Source: Planctomicrobium sp.
GTDB taxonomy: Bacteria > Planctomycetota > Planctomycetia > Planctomycetales > Planctomycetaceae
Direction: 5' to 3'
Assembly: GCA_018659505.1 (NCBI GenBank)
Contig: JABJMI010000365.1
Location: forward strand, 1-10,394
Length of the DNA stretch: 10,394 bases
This document shows positions 1-7,085 of the stretch, piece by piece. Under the pieces are notes generated by a model, which ran no database searches, was not told where the DNA came from, and was given only the letters and a program-made list of their open reading frames with translations. Made by a program: the position numbers and the translations under genes. Position 1 is the first letter of the stretch. Each line of letters begins with the position of its first letter.

Positions 1-1
1 G

Positions 2-367
2 CCGTGTGCTGCGTTGATCAAAGATCTCAAGCAGCGAGGTCTACTCGATGAAACACTAATCCTTTGGACTACGGAATTCGGACGTATGCCATCGACTCAA
101 GGCAGCAAAGGGCGAGATCATAATCCATTCGTCTTCACAAATTGGCTGTGCGGAGGAGGCATCAAACCGGGAGTGACACATGGTCCCTCTGACGAGTGGG
201 GCTTCAAACCTCTCGACCGCGAGAACCCGACACAAGTCTACGACATCCACGCCACAGTTCTAAAACAATTAGGCATCGATCATCGACAGTTCACCGTCAG
301 GCACGATGGTATCGACCGTAGACTGACAAACGTCCACGGTCACGTCATCAACGAAATCGTTTCCTGA
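2..367 (+). CDS. DUF1501 family protein, C-terminal part (5' end outside window)
   Basis: The last 121 codons of a DUF1501 protein are present; the frame is open to the left edge, so the gene starts upstream. Family members are usually over 400 residues, so roughly a quarter is visible. Seen: the family's C-terminal signature, with a WTTEFGRMP segment, then GRDHNP, a glycine-rich GGGIKPG turn, the GPSDEWGFK segment, and the closing [12 protein letters not shown] and [11 protein letters not shown] stretches. The family has the alkaline phosphatase/sulfatase-like fold and is usually exported by a Tat signal; its substrate is unknown. In planctomycetes it commonly sits directly downstream of a PSCyt/PSD1 cytochrome gene. 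Here such a gene lies about 3.7 kb further right, and the upstream neighbour cannot be seen. An internal TTG at 14 is not a real start, because the conserved reading continues upstream of it. Confidence 0.9.
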   Translation, partial: PCAALIKDLKQRGLLDETLILWTTEFGRMPSTQGSKGRDHNPFVFTNWLCGGGIKPGVTHGPSDEWGFKPLDRENPTQVYDIHATVLKQLGIDHRQFTVRHDGIDRRLTNVHGHVINEIVS

Positions 368-522
368 AAGAGAATCATTGAACATCTTGCTGTAGAGGTA
401 ATTTCCTCAACAAAATGAACTGCCTAAATCCTAATTCCCAACTCCTAATTCCTTAGTTGAGCGAAATGTCGCTGACGATTTCATTGATAATGTTTTTCGG
501 AATCTTTCGCTCCCGAACTATC
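368..522. other. Convergent spacer between DUF1501 and SDR genes
   Basis: This 155-nt gap separates two genes that end towards each other. It holds the degenerate heptamer array at 423-457 and the right arm (475-488) of an inverted repeat with the DUF1501 3' end. I looked for an intrinsic terminator for either gene. The only stems are short: GAGG/CCTC near 395, GCGA/TCGC near 461-472 and TTCGG/CCGAA near 496-517. None has a following T-run, so no terminator is called. Confidence 0.6.
423..457. repeat. Degenerate 7-bp tandem repeat, five units
   Basis: Five consecutive heptamers of CCTAATT type lie back to back: CCTAAAT, CCTAATT, CCCAACT, CCTAATT and CCTTAGT. Units 2 and 4 are identical, which gives a 10-bp direct repeat TCCTAATTCC at 429-438 and 443-452. 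The period of exactly seven resembles the short tandemly repeated heptamers known from filamentous cyanobacteria. Whether this is a family dispersed in this genome cannot be judged from one copy. It lies in non-coding DNA between convergent genes. Confidence 0.6.
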
Positions 523-1299
523 TCACCAGTGCATGACAAATCCACCATCGACATTGATCGTCTGTCCCGTTACTTGTTGAGCACGATCTGATGAGAGAAT
601 AACAATCATGTTGGCGATGTCTTCTGGAGTCTGCCAACTTTTGAGTGGAATCGTATTTTCAATTTTGGTATTCGCCCACTCAAGATACGTTTGCTTGAAT
701 TCCACAGGCTGCAAATCATTCCATGCTTGCCAGACAGATTTATTCAGCGGTGTTTGAATCATTCCGGGACAGACCGAATTGACTCGCACTTTGTAAGGAG
801 CAAGATCCTTCGCCAGACATTGGGCAAAGTTAATGTTCGCAGCTTTACTGGCTGAGTAAGGAGGATCGGTTTGCGAACCAATCTGCCCAGCGACCGAAGC
901 CAGGTATGTCATGGTTCCAGAATTTTGCTGACGCATGATAGGAGCCAACGCATGAGCAACATTGGTCATCCCCATAATATTCACATTCAACACCTCTCGC
1001 CAATCATCGGGTGCAAGATTGTCAAACGGAAACCCGTATTTCCTCGAACCAATAGCTGCTGCGTGGACGAAATGGTCGATCCGCCCAGAGTCAGACATCA
1101 CCTTTTCTGTTGCACTGACTACGTTCTGGTGGTCGGTGATGTCGACAAGTTCAAAACTAAAATCACCTTCATCTGGTTTACGCAAATCCCAAATATGCAC
1201 CAACGATCCTTCCTCTGTGAAGAGTTTGGCAACCGCCAAGCCAATTCCGCTCGCCCCGCCGGTGATTACAACAGTATGGTTTTTGAGATGTAAATCCAT
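523..1299 (-). CDS. Short-chain dehydrogenase/reductase (SDR) family oxidoreductase
   Basis: A 258-residue classical SDR, predicted cytosolic, with a Rossmann fold that binds NAD(P). Seen: the cofactor motif TGGASGIG (residues 13-20), Asp38 at the end of the second strand (usually favouring NAD over NADP), the NNAG-equivalent HAAA (79-82), and the complete catalytic tetrad Asn107, Ser135, Tyr148 and Lys152 in the YSASK motif. PG follows at 178-179, and the C-terminal GQTINVDGG segment is typical. Length is normal for the family. An in-frame ATG at 1341 would add 14 residues, but ATG 1299 puts the first strand at the usual distance and has AAGG eight nt upstream, so I prefer it. The substrate cannot be deduced. 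The gene is divergent from blaI and convergent with DUF1501, so it is probably monocistronic. Confidence 0.93.
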   Translation of the reverse strand: MDLHLKNHTVVITGGASGIGLAVAKLFTEEGSLVHIWDLRKPDEGDFSFELVDITDHQNVVSATEKVMSDSGRIDHFVHAAAIGSRKYGFPFDNLAPDDWREVLNVNIMGMTNVAHALAPIMRQQNSGTMTYLASVAGQIGSQTDPPYSASKAANINFAQCLAKDLAPYKVRVNSVCPGMIQTPLNKSVWQAWNDLQPVEFKQTYLEWANTKIENTIPLKSWQTPEDIANMIVILSSDRAQQVTGQTINVDGGFVMHW

Positions 1300-1307
1300 T
1301 TGCGATG

Positions 1308-1311
1308 CCTT
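1308..1311 (-). promoter_or_regulatory. Weak ribosome binding site of the SDR gene
   Basis: AAGG on the minus strand lies eight nt upstream of ATG 1299. It is short, but it supports this start over the in-frame ATG at 1341. Confidence 0.35.
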
Positions 1312-1428
1312 GGAAATGTTTTGGAAAAGCCGTGATTGCAAAATGTTCTTGAATTAGACTGGCAAAGGGAAGCGACTTTGTTAGACTTTAAGACTTACGA
1401 CTGTATGCCATAAAACTGATATGTTGAA

Positions 1429-1451
1429 TTCATTGATTTGAATCGAATGAA
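1429..1451. promoter_or_regulatory. Candidate BlaI operator: bulged dyad before blaI start
   Basis: TTCATT-GATT and AATC-G-AATGAA form inverted arms around a TG centre, with one bulged base (G1445). The dyad ends nine nt before the blaI ATG. BlaI/MecI repressors are winged-helix dimers that normally autoregulate by binding dyads at their own promoter, so the place is right. The sequence does not match the staphylococcal TACA/TGTA operator type. A chance dyad in AT-rich DNA is possible. Confidence 0.25.
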
Positions 1452-1460
1452 AGCTGCAAA

Positions 1461-1856
1461 ATGACGACGCAACGTCCAGCACTCTCGAAGGCGGAAATGG
1501 AGATTGCCAGGATTGTCTGGGATCTCCAAAAAGCAACTGTGCGCGAAGTTTTAGATGCGCTCCCGGAAGGAAGAGACATCGACTACAAAACTGTGCAGAC
1601 TTTTCTTCGTCGACTCGAAGCGAAGGGCTATCTGTCTTCAAAGAGAAATGGTCGAAGCCTTGTTTACACCGCAAAAGTTCGACCGAATCAGGTGATTCAT
1701 GAAACAGTCAAGGATTTCGTAGGGCGACTCTTTGATGGCGAAGCACTCCCCCTTGTCGAACATCTAATTCGTGAACAAGGGTTAGAAAGTCAAGATATCG
1801 ATCAGCTGCGGACAATGCTTAACGATCTCGAAGGTCAACAATCAGCTGTGAAATGA
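1461..1856 (+). CDS. blaI: BlaI/MecI/CopY family transcriptional repressor
   Basis: A 131-residue cytosolic DNA-binding repressor of usual family length. Seen: the family's N-terminal opening LSKAEMEIARIVWDL (about residues 8-22), a winged-helix DNA-binding domain over about residues 8-75 with the recognition-helix region YKTVQTFLRRLEAKGYL, and a wing with RNGRSLVYTA. Helices follow for dimerisation (VIHETVKDFVGRLFDG and the C-terminal ESQDIDQLRTMLNDLE). In characterised Bla/Mec systems the dimer represses its own operon and target genes until the partner membrane protease triggers its cleavage. The stop codon overlaps the start of the M56 gene by ATGA at 1853-1856, showing translational coupling. 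No beta-lactamase gene is nearby, so targets are unknown and the symbol is a family name only. Confidence 0.93.
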   Translation: MTTQRPALSKAEMEIARIVWDLQKATVREVLDALPEGRDIDYKTVQTFLRRLEAKGYLSSKRNGRSLVYTAKVRPNQVIHETVKDFVGRLFDGEALPLVEHLIREQGLESQDIDQLRTMLNDLEGQQSAVK

Positions 1857-3919
1857 ATTCGAATTTTACAACTATCTTCTGGACGCAATTCTGGCAGATC
1901 TCTCTGCTGATCCCGGCTGCCGTTCTTTTAATTCGCTATATCGTCCCGAAAAGCCCACATCTTGGTTACGGGATCCTTCTGCTCGTTCTAATCAAAACAA
2001 TCTTCCCCCCGATTTGGGATTCCCCGACAGGAATCGTTTGGGAACTGCTTCCAAATTTTGAATTGACGAGTACCTCGGAAGAGGTAACTGGACCAGTCTC
2101 TATTACAGAAAAATCGAACATTGAATCTCATTTACAAACAAGTTCTGGAACAATAGGCGGATCGCCAATTCAAGCAACTCCGCTAGTTGAATCGAGAGAT
2201 TCTATACAGAGATCAAAAGGCCACTCGCTGAACAGTAAGGTCATTTTGATCGGAATTTGGCTTGCGGGAGTCTTGAGCCTATTGGGATATATTATTGGAA
2301 TACGTGCTCAGCTTTTTCGCTTCCATCGAGATACAGAAATCCCTCCATCAGATGAACTTCTCGAACTGGTAGAAGTTGTTTCTGCGGAATTGGCTTTGGT
2401 AAAAACACCGAAAGTCTTAGTCACACTTCATCCGACTGTTCCGTTCGCCAGTGGATTCTTTAAACAAGTTGTAGTACTCCCAGCACACGTTGCAGAGAAC
2501 ACAGACTCGCAAGAATTAAAGTTGATTCTCGCACATGAAATGACTCACTTAAGGCGGGGCGACACACTCGTTGGGCTACTGCAATTGATCGTGCAAGTCT
2601 TGTGGTGGTTTCATCCGTTGGTCTATTGGCTGAATCGAGAAGTCCGCCGCGTTCGAGAAGAATGTTGTGACTCCGATGTCGTCAGACGTTTAAACTGTCA
2701 GCCAGCACGTTACGCACATTGTCTCCTGAATATGCTGGAACTTCACAGACAACTGCGCCCTTCTGCTGAGTTGGTCGGGTTAAGTCCGTTGGAAGTGACC
2801 AAGAAACGTATGCAAAACATCATGCGAACCAGCTCACGGGGAAAAAATAAAATTTCTGCCGTTGCTTCTTCATTGTTCCTGGTAGTATTTGCATTGTTAA
2901 CTTTGCCAGCTTCTGCGAATTCTTTCGTGACTCCTAAAGTCATTCTAGGCGACCTGGTTCCACAAGATGCTATGGTCGTTCAAAAATCAAAACTCCCGCC
3001 AGTCAAGAAGAATAGGGAAAGCCCGAAAACGAATAAGAACAAAAAAACTGAAAATAAAACCGATGATACAGCAGTTCAGACAACTGAAGAGCAGGAATCT
3101 CCTTCTGTTAAATATGCTCCAAACTTGGAACCACAAGAACTCACTGCAAATCTTGAGTATCAATGGGAGCGAGGAAATAAGTACCGCTATCGAGTCAAAA
3201 TCGAAGCAAAACACCCTACCGAAATTGTCTCGTATGTTGGCGAGCCCACATTTAGAGTCGATGCCTACGCTGCCGGCATCCCTGCACTCAGTCGAACAAA
3301 TATTGAGTTCGAAAAAAGTGTCAATCCTATTGCTGGTGTAGAATTGCCGACTCTCTCTTCGCTTGAGAATGAACAGGATTTTTCATCTCCTTTCTCCTAC
3401 CCTTCACGATCTAGGATTCCGTTTGGTCCACCCGGTACGAACTCCAGTCAACCGTCGAAACCGACTGGCTCAAACGCTCATATTGATCCATCAACTGGTT
3501 CGCTGCCTTACCTCCTTGGGCAACTTCAAGACTGGGTCTTCCCGGCACTGCCAGCAAGTCTGGACAAGATGACTCAAATTGACATTCAAAAAGAATTCAC
3601 GCTCACCTCTCCTGGTCACTTTAGCCTGTCTCCTTTTGAAAGTGCTCCTCAACTAAAATTGTTGGCGAACGTCGAAATTCAGACTTCTCACTCCGCAGTC
3701 CATGAGAAGGAGATCAGCATAAGACGTTCTTGGAAACTCTCATCTCAAGAACTAATCAATGGCGAAGCGACTCGCGAACTCTCACTCGCTGGAGAGTTTC
3801 AACTTGATCGAAGTGACTCATTTCCAAATTCAGCTTCATTCTCTGGCAAGCTAGTTGAGCGCGAATTCAATCGGGAATATCGAATTCCTCTGACGATAGA
3901 GATTCGTCGCCTGAGGTAA
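1853..3919 (+). CDS. M56 family membrane metallopeptidase, BlaR1-like sensor
   Basis: A 688-residue inner-membrane zinc protease, the presumed signal transducer for the adjacent BlaI. Seen: hydrophobic segments at about 13-31, 37-55, 130-150 and 334-355; the zinc motif H228-E-M-T-H232 followed by LRRGD; and the second signature REECCDSD with Glu269 (likely third zinc ligand) and Asp273. This matches BlaR1, where the protease loop between segments 3 and 4 is cytosolic and the C-terminus is outside. After the last membrane segment comes a Lys/Asn-rich linker (about 376-422). A domain of about 260 residues follows (430-688) that has no penicillin-binding SxxK/SxN/KTG layout I can recognise. It looks beta-rich, with a Pro/Ser/Gly-rich insert near 520-560. 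The true signal is therefore unlikely to be a beta-lactam. Start ATG 1853 overlaps the blaI stop. Confidence 0.9.
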   Translation: MNSNFTTIFWTQFWQISLLIPAAVLLIRYIVPKSPHLGYGILLLVLIKTIFPPIWDSPTGIVWELLPNFELTSTSEEVTGPVSITEKSNIESHLQTSSGTIGGSPIQATPLVESRDSIQRSKGHSLNSKVILIGIWLAGVLSLLGYIIGIRAQLFRFHRDTEIPPSDELLELVEVVSAELALVKTPKVLVTLHPTVPFASGFFKQVVVLPAHVAENTDSQELKLILAHEMTHLRRGDTLVGLLQLIVQVLWWFHPLVYWLNREVRRVREECCDSDVVRRLNCQPARYAHCLLNMLELHRQLRPSAELVGLSPLEVTKKRMQNIMRTSSRGKNKISAVASSLFLVVFALLTLPASANSFVTPKVILGDLVPQDAMVVQKSKLPPVKKNRESPKTNKNKKTENKTDDTAVQTTEEQESPSVKYAPNLEPQELTANLEYQWERGNKYRYRVKIEAKHPTEIVSYVGEPTFRVDAYAAGIPALSRTNIEFEKSVNPIAGVELPTLSSLENEQDFSSPFSYPSRSRIPFGPPGTNSSQPSKPTGSNAHIDPSTGSLPYLLGQLQDWVFPALPASLDKMTQIDIQKEFTLTSPGHFSLSPFESAPQLKLLANVEIQTSHSAVHEKEISIRRSWKLSSQELINGEATRELSLAGEFQLDRSDSFPNSASFSGKLVEREFNREYRIPLTIEIRRLR

Positions 3920-4029
3920 ACGACACATTACTGATGCAGACTAATCACAAATGAAGTAAACTGAACTCGCTTGAAATACTAATTTTTAATGAGAGTTCAT
4001 CCCGTTTGCCTTCAGTCTGTGCTGCGTTC
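3920..4029 (+). other. Gap between M56 and cytochrome genes
   Basis: These 110 nt lie between co-directional genes. TTGAAA at 3971-3976 could be a -35 box, but no good -10 box sits at the right distance (TTTAAT at 3984 is too close). No terminator hairpin is visible after the M56 gene, so read-through into the cytochrome gene remains possible. Confidence 0.4.
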
Positions 4030-7029
4030 ATGAATCGATTTCTGCTTAGACTCTGTGTAGCTTCTCTCCTCATCTCTCAGAGTTCGTTTCTTCTTGCCAA
4101 TGGCACTTCAATCCAGGAAAGCGGTGTCGCGGAGATTCTTTCTCGTCGCTGCCTGAGTTGTCATAACGATGCCGAGCAGAAAGGAGAATTTTCCCTGCAA
4201 ACTCGTGCGGCGTTTCTTAAAGCAGATGTCGTCATTCCAGGTGATCCCGATTCAAGCTATCTGTTGGACATGATCATTGCGTCAGAGGGCGAAACAGCAC
4301 AAATGCCCAAAGACTCTGATCCCCTTACTAAAGAAGAGGTCAGTCTTATTCGTGAATGGATTCAGCAGGGAGCTGTCTGGGATGAAGGCTTCACGCTTCA
4401 GGAATCTGTCGTCGATAATTTTGACTGGTGGTCGTTCCAGCCTCTGACGAGACTAACTCTTCCGAATTTGCCTGATGACACGCCGAAGGAGTGGAGGCAA
4501 AATCCGATTGATGCTTTTATTCTTCGCAAGCAAATCGAGAAAGGACTCACACATTCGCCCGTTGCCGAGAAAAGAGTCCTGATTCGTCGACTGACTTACG
4601 ATCTCACCGGTTTACCACCGACGCCAGACGAGATTGATTTTTTTCTGAATGACGAGTCTCCTCAAGCGTATGAGAAACTGGTTGATCGACTCTTGGCTTC
4701 ACCCTCTTATGGAGAACATTGGGCGAGGCACTGGCTCGATGTTGTGAAATATGCTGACACATGTGGTTACGACAAAGACAAACTCCGCGAAAATGCTTGG
4801 CCATATCGTGACTACGTGATTCGCTCATTCAACGAAGACAAACCTTACTCTCGTTTCATCCAGGAACAGATCGCTGGAGATGTACGCTTCCCAGGCGAAT
4901 CAGATGGAATTCTCGGTCTGGGATTTATCGCTGCTGGTCCTTGGGACTTCATTGGACATGTTGAAGTTCCCGAGGCGAAGCTCGACGGCAAAGTCGCTCG
5001 CAATCTTGATCGTGATGATATGGTTAGCAATACCATCAACACGTTTTGCAGCGTGACAATCCAATGTGCTCGCTGCCATAACCACAAATTCGATCCATTC
5101 ACTCAAGAGCATTACTACAGCTTGCAGTCGATCTTTGCAGCCGTCGATCGAGCCGAAAGACCATACGATCTTGACCCGAAAATTGAGACTGAACGCAGTG
5201 ATATCAATAGGGAACTTGCGAAAGCAACTTCTTCGCAGAAAAAACTGCAAAAAGTCATTCAAAAATCTGGTGGAGAAGAACTCACACAATTAGTAGCAGA
5301 CATCGCTGCACTCCAGAAGCTTGCTCAACCTCTCGATAAGAAACCTCAATTCGGATATCACAGCCAGATAACAAATTCAGCGAGCAACGAGAAATGGGTC
5401 CAGATCGATCTCGGAAAATTGGTCAACATTGAAAGACTAGTACTCCATCCTTGCCATGATGATTTCGCCGGAATTGGAGCCGGGTTTGGTTTTCCCATTC
5501 GCTTCAAAATCGAGGGAGGTCAAACACCTTCAGACTTCGAAAATCCAAAACCTTCGATGCTCATTGCAAATCAGAAAACGAGCGACTTTTCGAATCCTGG
5601 TTTGAATCCCGTTATCTATCCTCTGGATAACTCCTCGATTCGGTACGTACGAATCACAGCGACTCAACTTGCCGAACGTAAAAACGATTACATCTTTGCG
5701 TTAGCAGAACTAGAGGTCTTCGATGAATCCGGTAAGAACATTGCAGTCAACACCGAAGTCACGGCCTTGGATTCTATTGAAGCTCCTATTCGCTGGGCAA
5801 AGGGGAATTTGACCGATGAAATCTGGGCGATGGCTACAAATGAAGATGCCGCCACGAAGCTAGCTGTCGCGACCTCTCAACGTGATACCGTCCTGGAAAG
5901 GATTCACACTCCTGAACGTGTGAAGAAACTCACTGAGTACCAAAATCAAATCAAAGATTTGAAGAGTCGATTGGACAAGTTGCCCGAAGGGAAAATGGTT
6001 TACGCCGCAGCGGCGAATTTCCCACCACAAGGCAACTTTCAACCGACTCAAGGAACTCCACGTCCTGTTCATTTGCTACATCGTGGAAACATTGATCATC
6101 CGCAAGAAGCTGTTTCTCCGGGAGTGCTTCCTTTATCCAACAAAGATGATTGGATATTGCAACTGAAACAGGACCATACTGAGGCAGAACGTCGAGCAGA
6201 ATTGGCAACTTGGATCAGCGACAAAGATCATCCGCTCACCTGGAGATCGATTGTGAATCGCGTTTGGCTCTACCATTTTGGAGAAGGTTTCGTCGCTTCA
6301 CCTAATGACTTCGGTCGCATGGGACAATTGCCCAGCCATCCTGAATTACTCGATTGGCTCGCTGTCGAGTTTCGTGACAATGGACAGTCATTCAAGCAGC
6401 TACATCGTCTCATTGTGAACAGTGAGACTTACAAGCAATCCTCAACGCACAACGCAGCCAACGCAACAATTGACAGTAGTAATCGCATGCTCTGGAGAAT
6501 GAACCGACAGCGACTCTCCGCGGAAGAAATTCGGGATTCAATTCTCGCTGTAAGCGGTCAACTTGATCGGACAGCAGGTGGTCCGGGGGATCGCTTGTTT
6601 GTCCTCGAACACCCAGAACATTCGCCACACTACGAATATCATCTCTTCGATCCGAAAACAGCTGCGCGACATCGACGTAGCATTTACCGCTTCGTCGTCC
6701 GCTCACAACCCGATCCCTGGATGTCCGTCCTCGACTGTGCAGACTCGTCTCAAAGCACGCCAAAACGCTCGGAAACATTGACAGCTCTGCAAGCATTGTC
6801 GCTCATGAACAACGACTTCAATTTACTCATGGCAGAACGCTTCGCAGAACGATTGCAGAACGAGTCATCTGAAAGCGAAGAACAAATCGAAAGAGGATTT
6901 CTACTCATAACAGGACGCTTGCCAACACAGCCAGAAAAAGTGGTGCTTGAGCAATACAGTGCAAATCATGGATTAACGAACTGTTGCCGTTTGCTGTTGA
7001 ATCTCAGTGAATTTGTCTTTGTTGATTGA
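4030..7029 (+). CDS. Secreted PSCyt1-DUF1549-DUF1553 (PSD1) multidomain c-type cytochrome
   Basis: A 999-residue exported protein of the planctomycete PSCyt/PSD family. Seen: a signal peptide (1-23, cleavage likely after FLLA); a cytochrome c-like PSCyt1 domain with heme motif C41-L-S-C44-H45 and an AQMP segment giving a likely axial Met; DUF1549/PSCyt2 from about 158 with a second motif C346-A-R-C349-H350; charged, probably coiled segments near 385-435 and 635-655; between them an F5/8C (discoidin)-like domain at about 440-570 (WVQIDLGK, then IRYVRITA and LAELEVFD); and DUF1553/PSD1 from about 679 to near the end, closing with the usual LSEFVFVD tail. The gene is full length. The role is unknown; extracellular electron transfer or polysaccharide-related oxidation has been suggested for the family. 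A TTG at 4006 is in frame, but ATG 4030 gives the clean signal peptide. No Shine-Dalgarno is visible. The usual DUF1501 partner does not follow. Confidence 0.92.
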   Translation: MNRFLLRLCVASLLISQSSFLLANGTSIQESGVAEILSRRCLSCHNDAEQKGEFSLQTRAAFLKADVVIPGDPDSSYLLDMIIASEGETAQMPKDSDPLTKEEVSLIREWIQQGAVWDEGFTLQESVVDNFDWWSFQPLTRLTLPNLPDDTPKEWRQNPIDAFILRKQIEKGLTHSPVAEKRVLIRRLTYDLTGLPPTPDEIDFFLNDESPQAYEKLVDRLLASPSYGEHWARHWLDVVKYADTCGYDKDKLRENAWPYRDYVIRSFNEDKPYSRFIQEQIAGDVRFPGESDGILGLGFIAAGPWDFIGHVEVPEAKLDGKVARNLDRDDMVSNTINTFCSVTIQCARCHNHKFDPFTQEHYYSLQSIFAAVDRAERPYDLDPKIETERSDINRELAKATSSQKKLQKVIQKSGGEELTQLVADIAALQKLAQPLDKKPQFGYHSQITNSASNEKWVQIDLGKLVNIERLVLHPCHDDFAGIGAGFGFPIRFKIEGGQTPSDFENPKPSMLIANQKTSDFSNPGLNPVIYPLDNSSIRYVRITATQLAERKNDYIFALAELEVFDESGKNIAVNTEVTALDSIEAPIRWAKGNLTDEIWAMATNEDAATKLAVATSQRDTVLERIHTPERVKKLTEYQNQIKDLKSRLDKLPEGKMVYAAAANFPPQGNFQPTQGTPRPVHLLHRGNIDHPQEAVSPGVLPLSNKDDWILQLKQDHTEAERRAELATWISDKDHPLTWRSIVNRVWLYHFGEGFVASPNDFGRMGQLPSHPELLDWLAVEFRDNGQSFKQLHRLIVNSETYKQSSTHNAANATIDSSNRMLWRMNRQRLSAEEIRDSILAVSGQLDRTAGGPGDRLFVLEHPEHSPHYEYHLFDPKTAARHRRSIYRFVVRSQPDPWMSVLDCADSSQSTPKRSETLTALQALSLMNNDFNLLMAERFAERLQNESSESEEQIERGFLLITGRLPTQPEKVVLEQYSANHGLTNCCRLLLNLSEFVFVD
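5349..5741 (+). other. F5/8C (discoidin)-like insert in the cytochrome protein
   Basis: Within the PSCyt/PSD1 gene, about residues 440-570 read as a jelly-roll carbohydrate-binding-like module. A Trp-Val-Gln-Ile-Asp-Leu-Gly start is followed by an ERLVLHP strand and a closing RYVRITATQLA plus ALAELEVFD pair, which is the usual pattern of the F5/8 type C fold. It sits between DUF1549 and DUF1553. Inference: it may anchor the protein to a polysaccharide. Edges are approximate. Confidence 0.65.
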
Positions 7030-7085
7030 TAAACAGCCATAATCGAATAGCGGATTCAAGCAAGGCGAATACCATGGGACCGGTT

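Larger units (their letters stand above)
1300..1460. other. Divergent intergenic region between SDR and blaI
   Basis: These 161 nt must contain the promoters of both the SDR gene (-) and the blaI-M56 pair (+). I see an AGACTT direct repeat (1383-1388 and 1391-1396) and the bulged dyad at 1429-1451. No textbook -35/-10 pair stands out: TTGTTA at 1378 with TGTATG at 1402 is only a weak match. No strong Shine-Dalgarno precedes blaI. Confidence 0.5.

Noticed and set aside
871..1357. Two overlapping open frames on the + strand inside the SDR gene
   Set aside because: They are antisense shadows of a clearly conserved SDR reading frame and show no family motifs.
1461..3919. blaI-M56 pair as a beta-lactam resistance locus
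   Set aside because: No beta-lactamase or PBP gene is nearby and the sensor lacks a penicillin-binding domain.
4845..5289. Minus-strand open frames inside the PSCyt/PSD1 gene
   Set aside because: They oppose the conserved DUF1549 heme region and resemble nothing known.
7030..7085. Possible bidirectional terminator between the convergent cytochrome and FG-GAP genes
   Set aside because: Only a 4-bp GGCG/CGCC stem is present, with a long loop and no T-runs.
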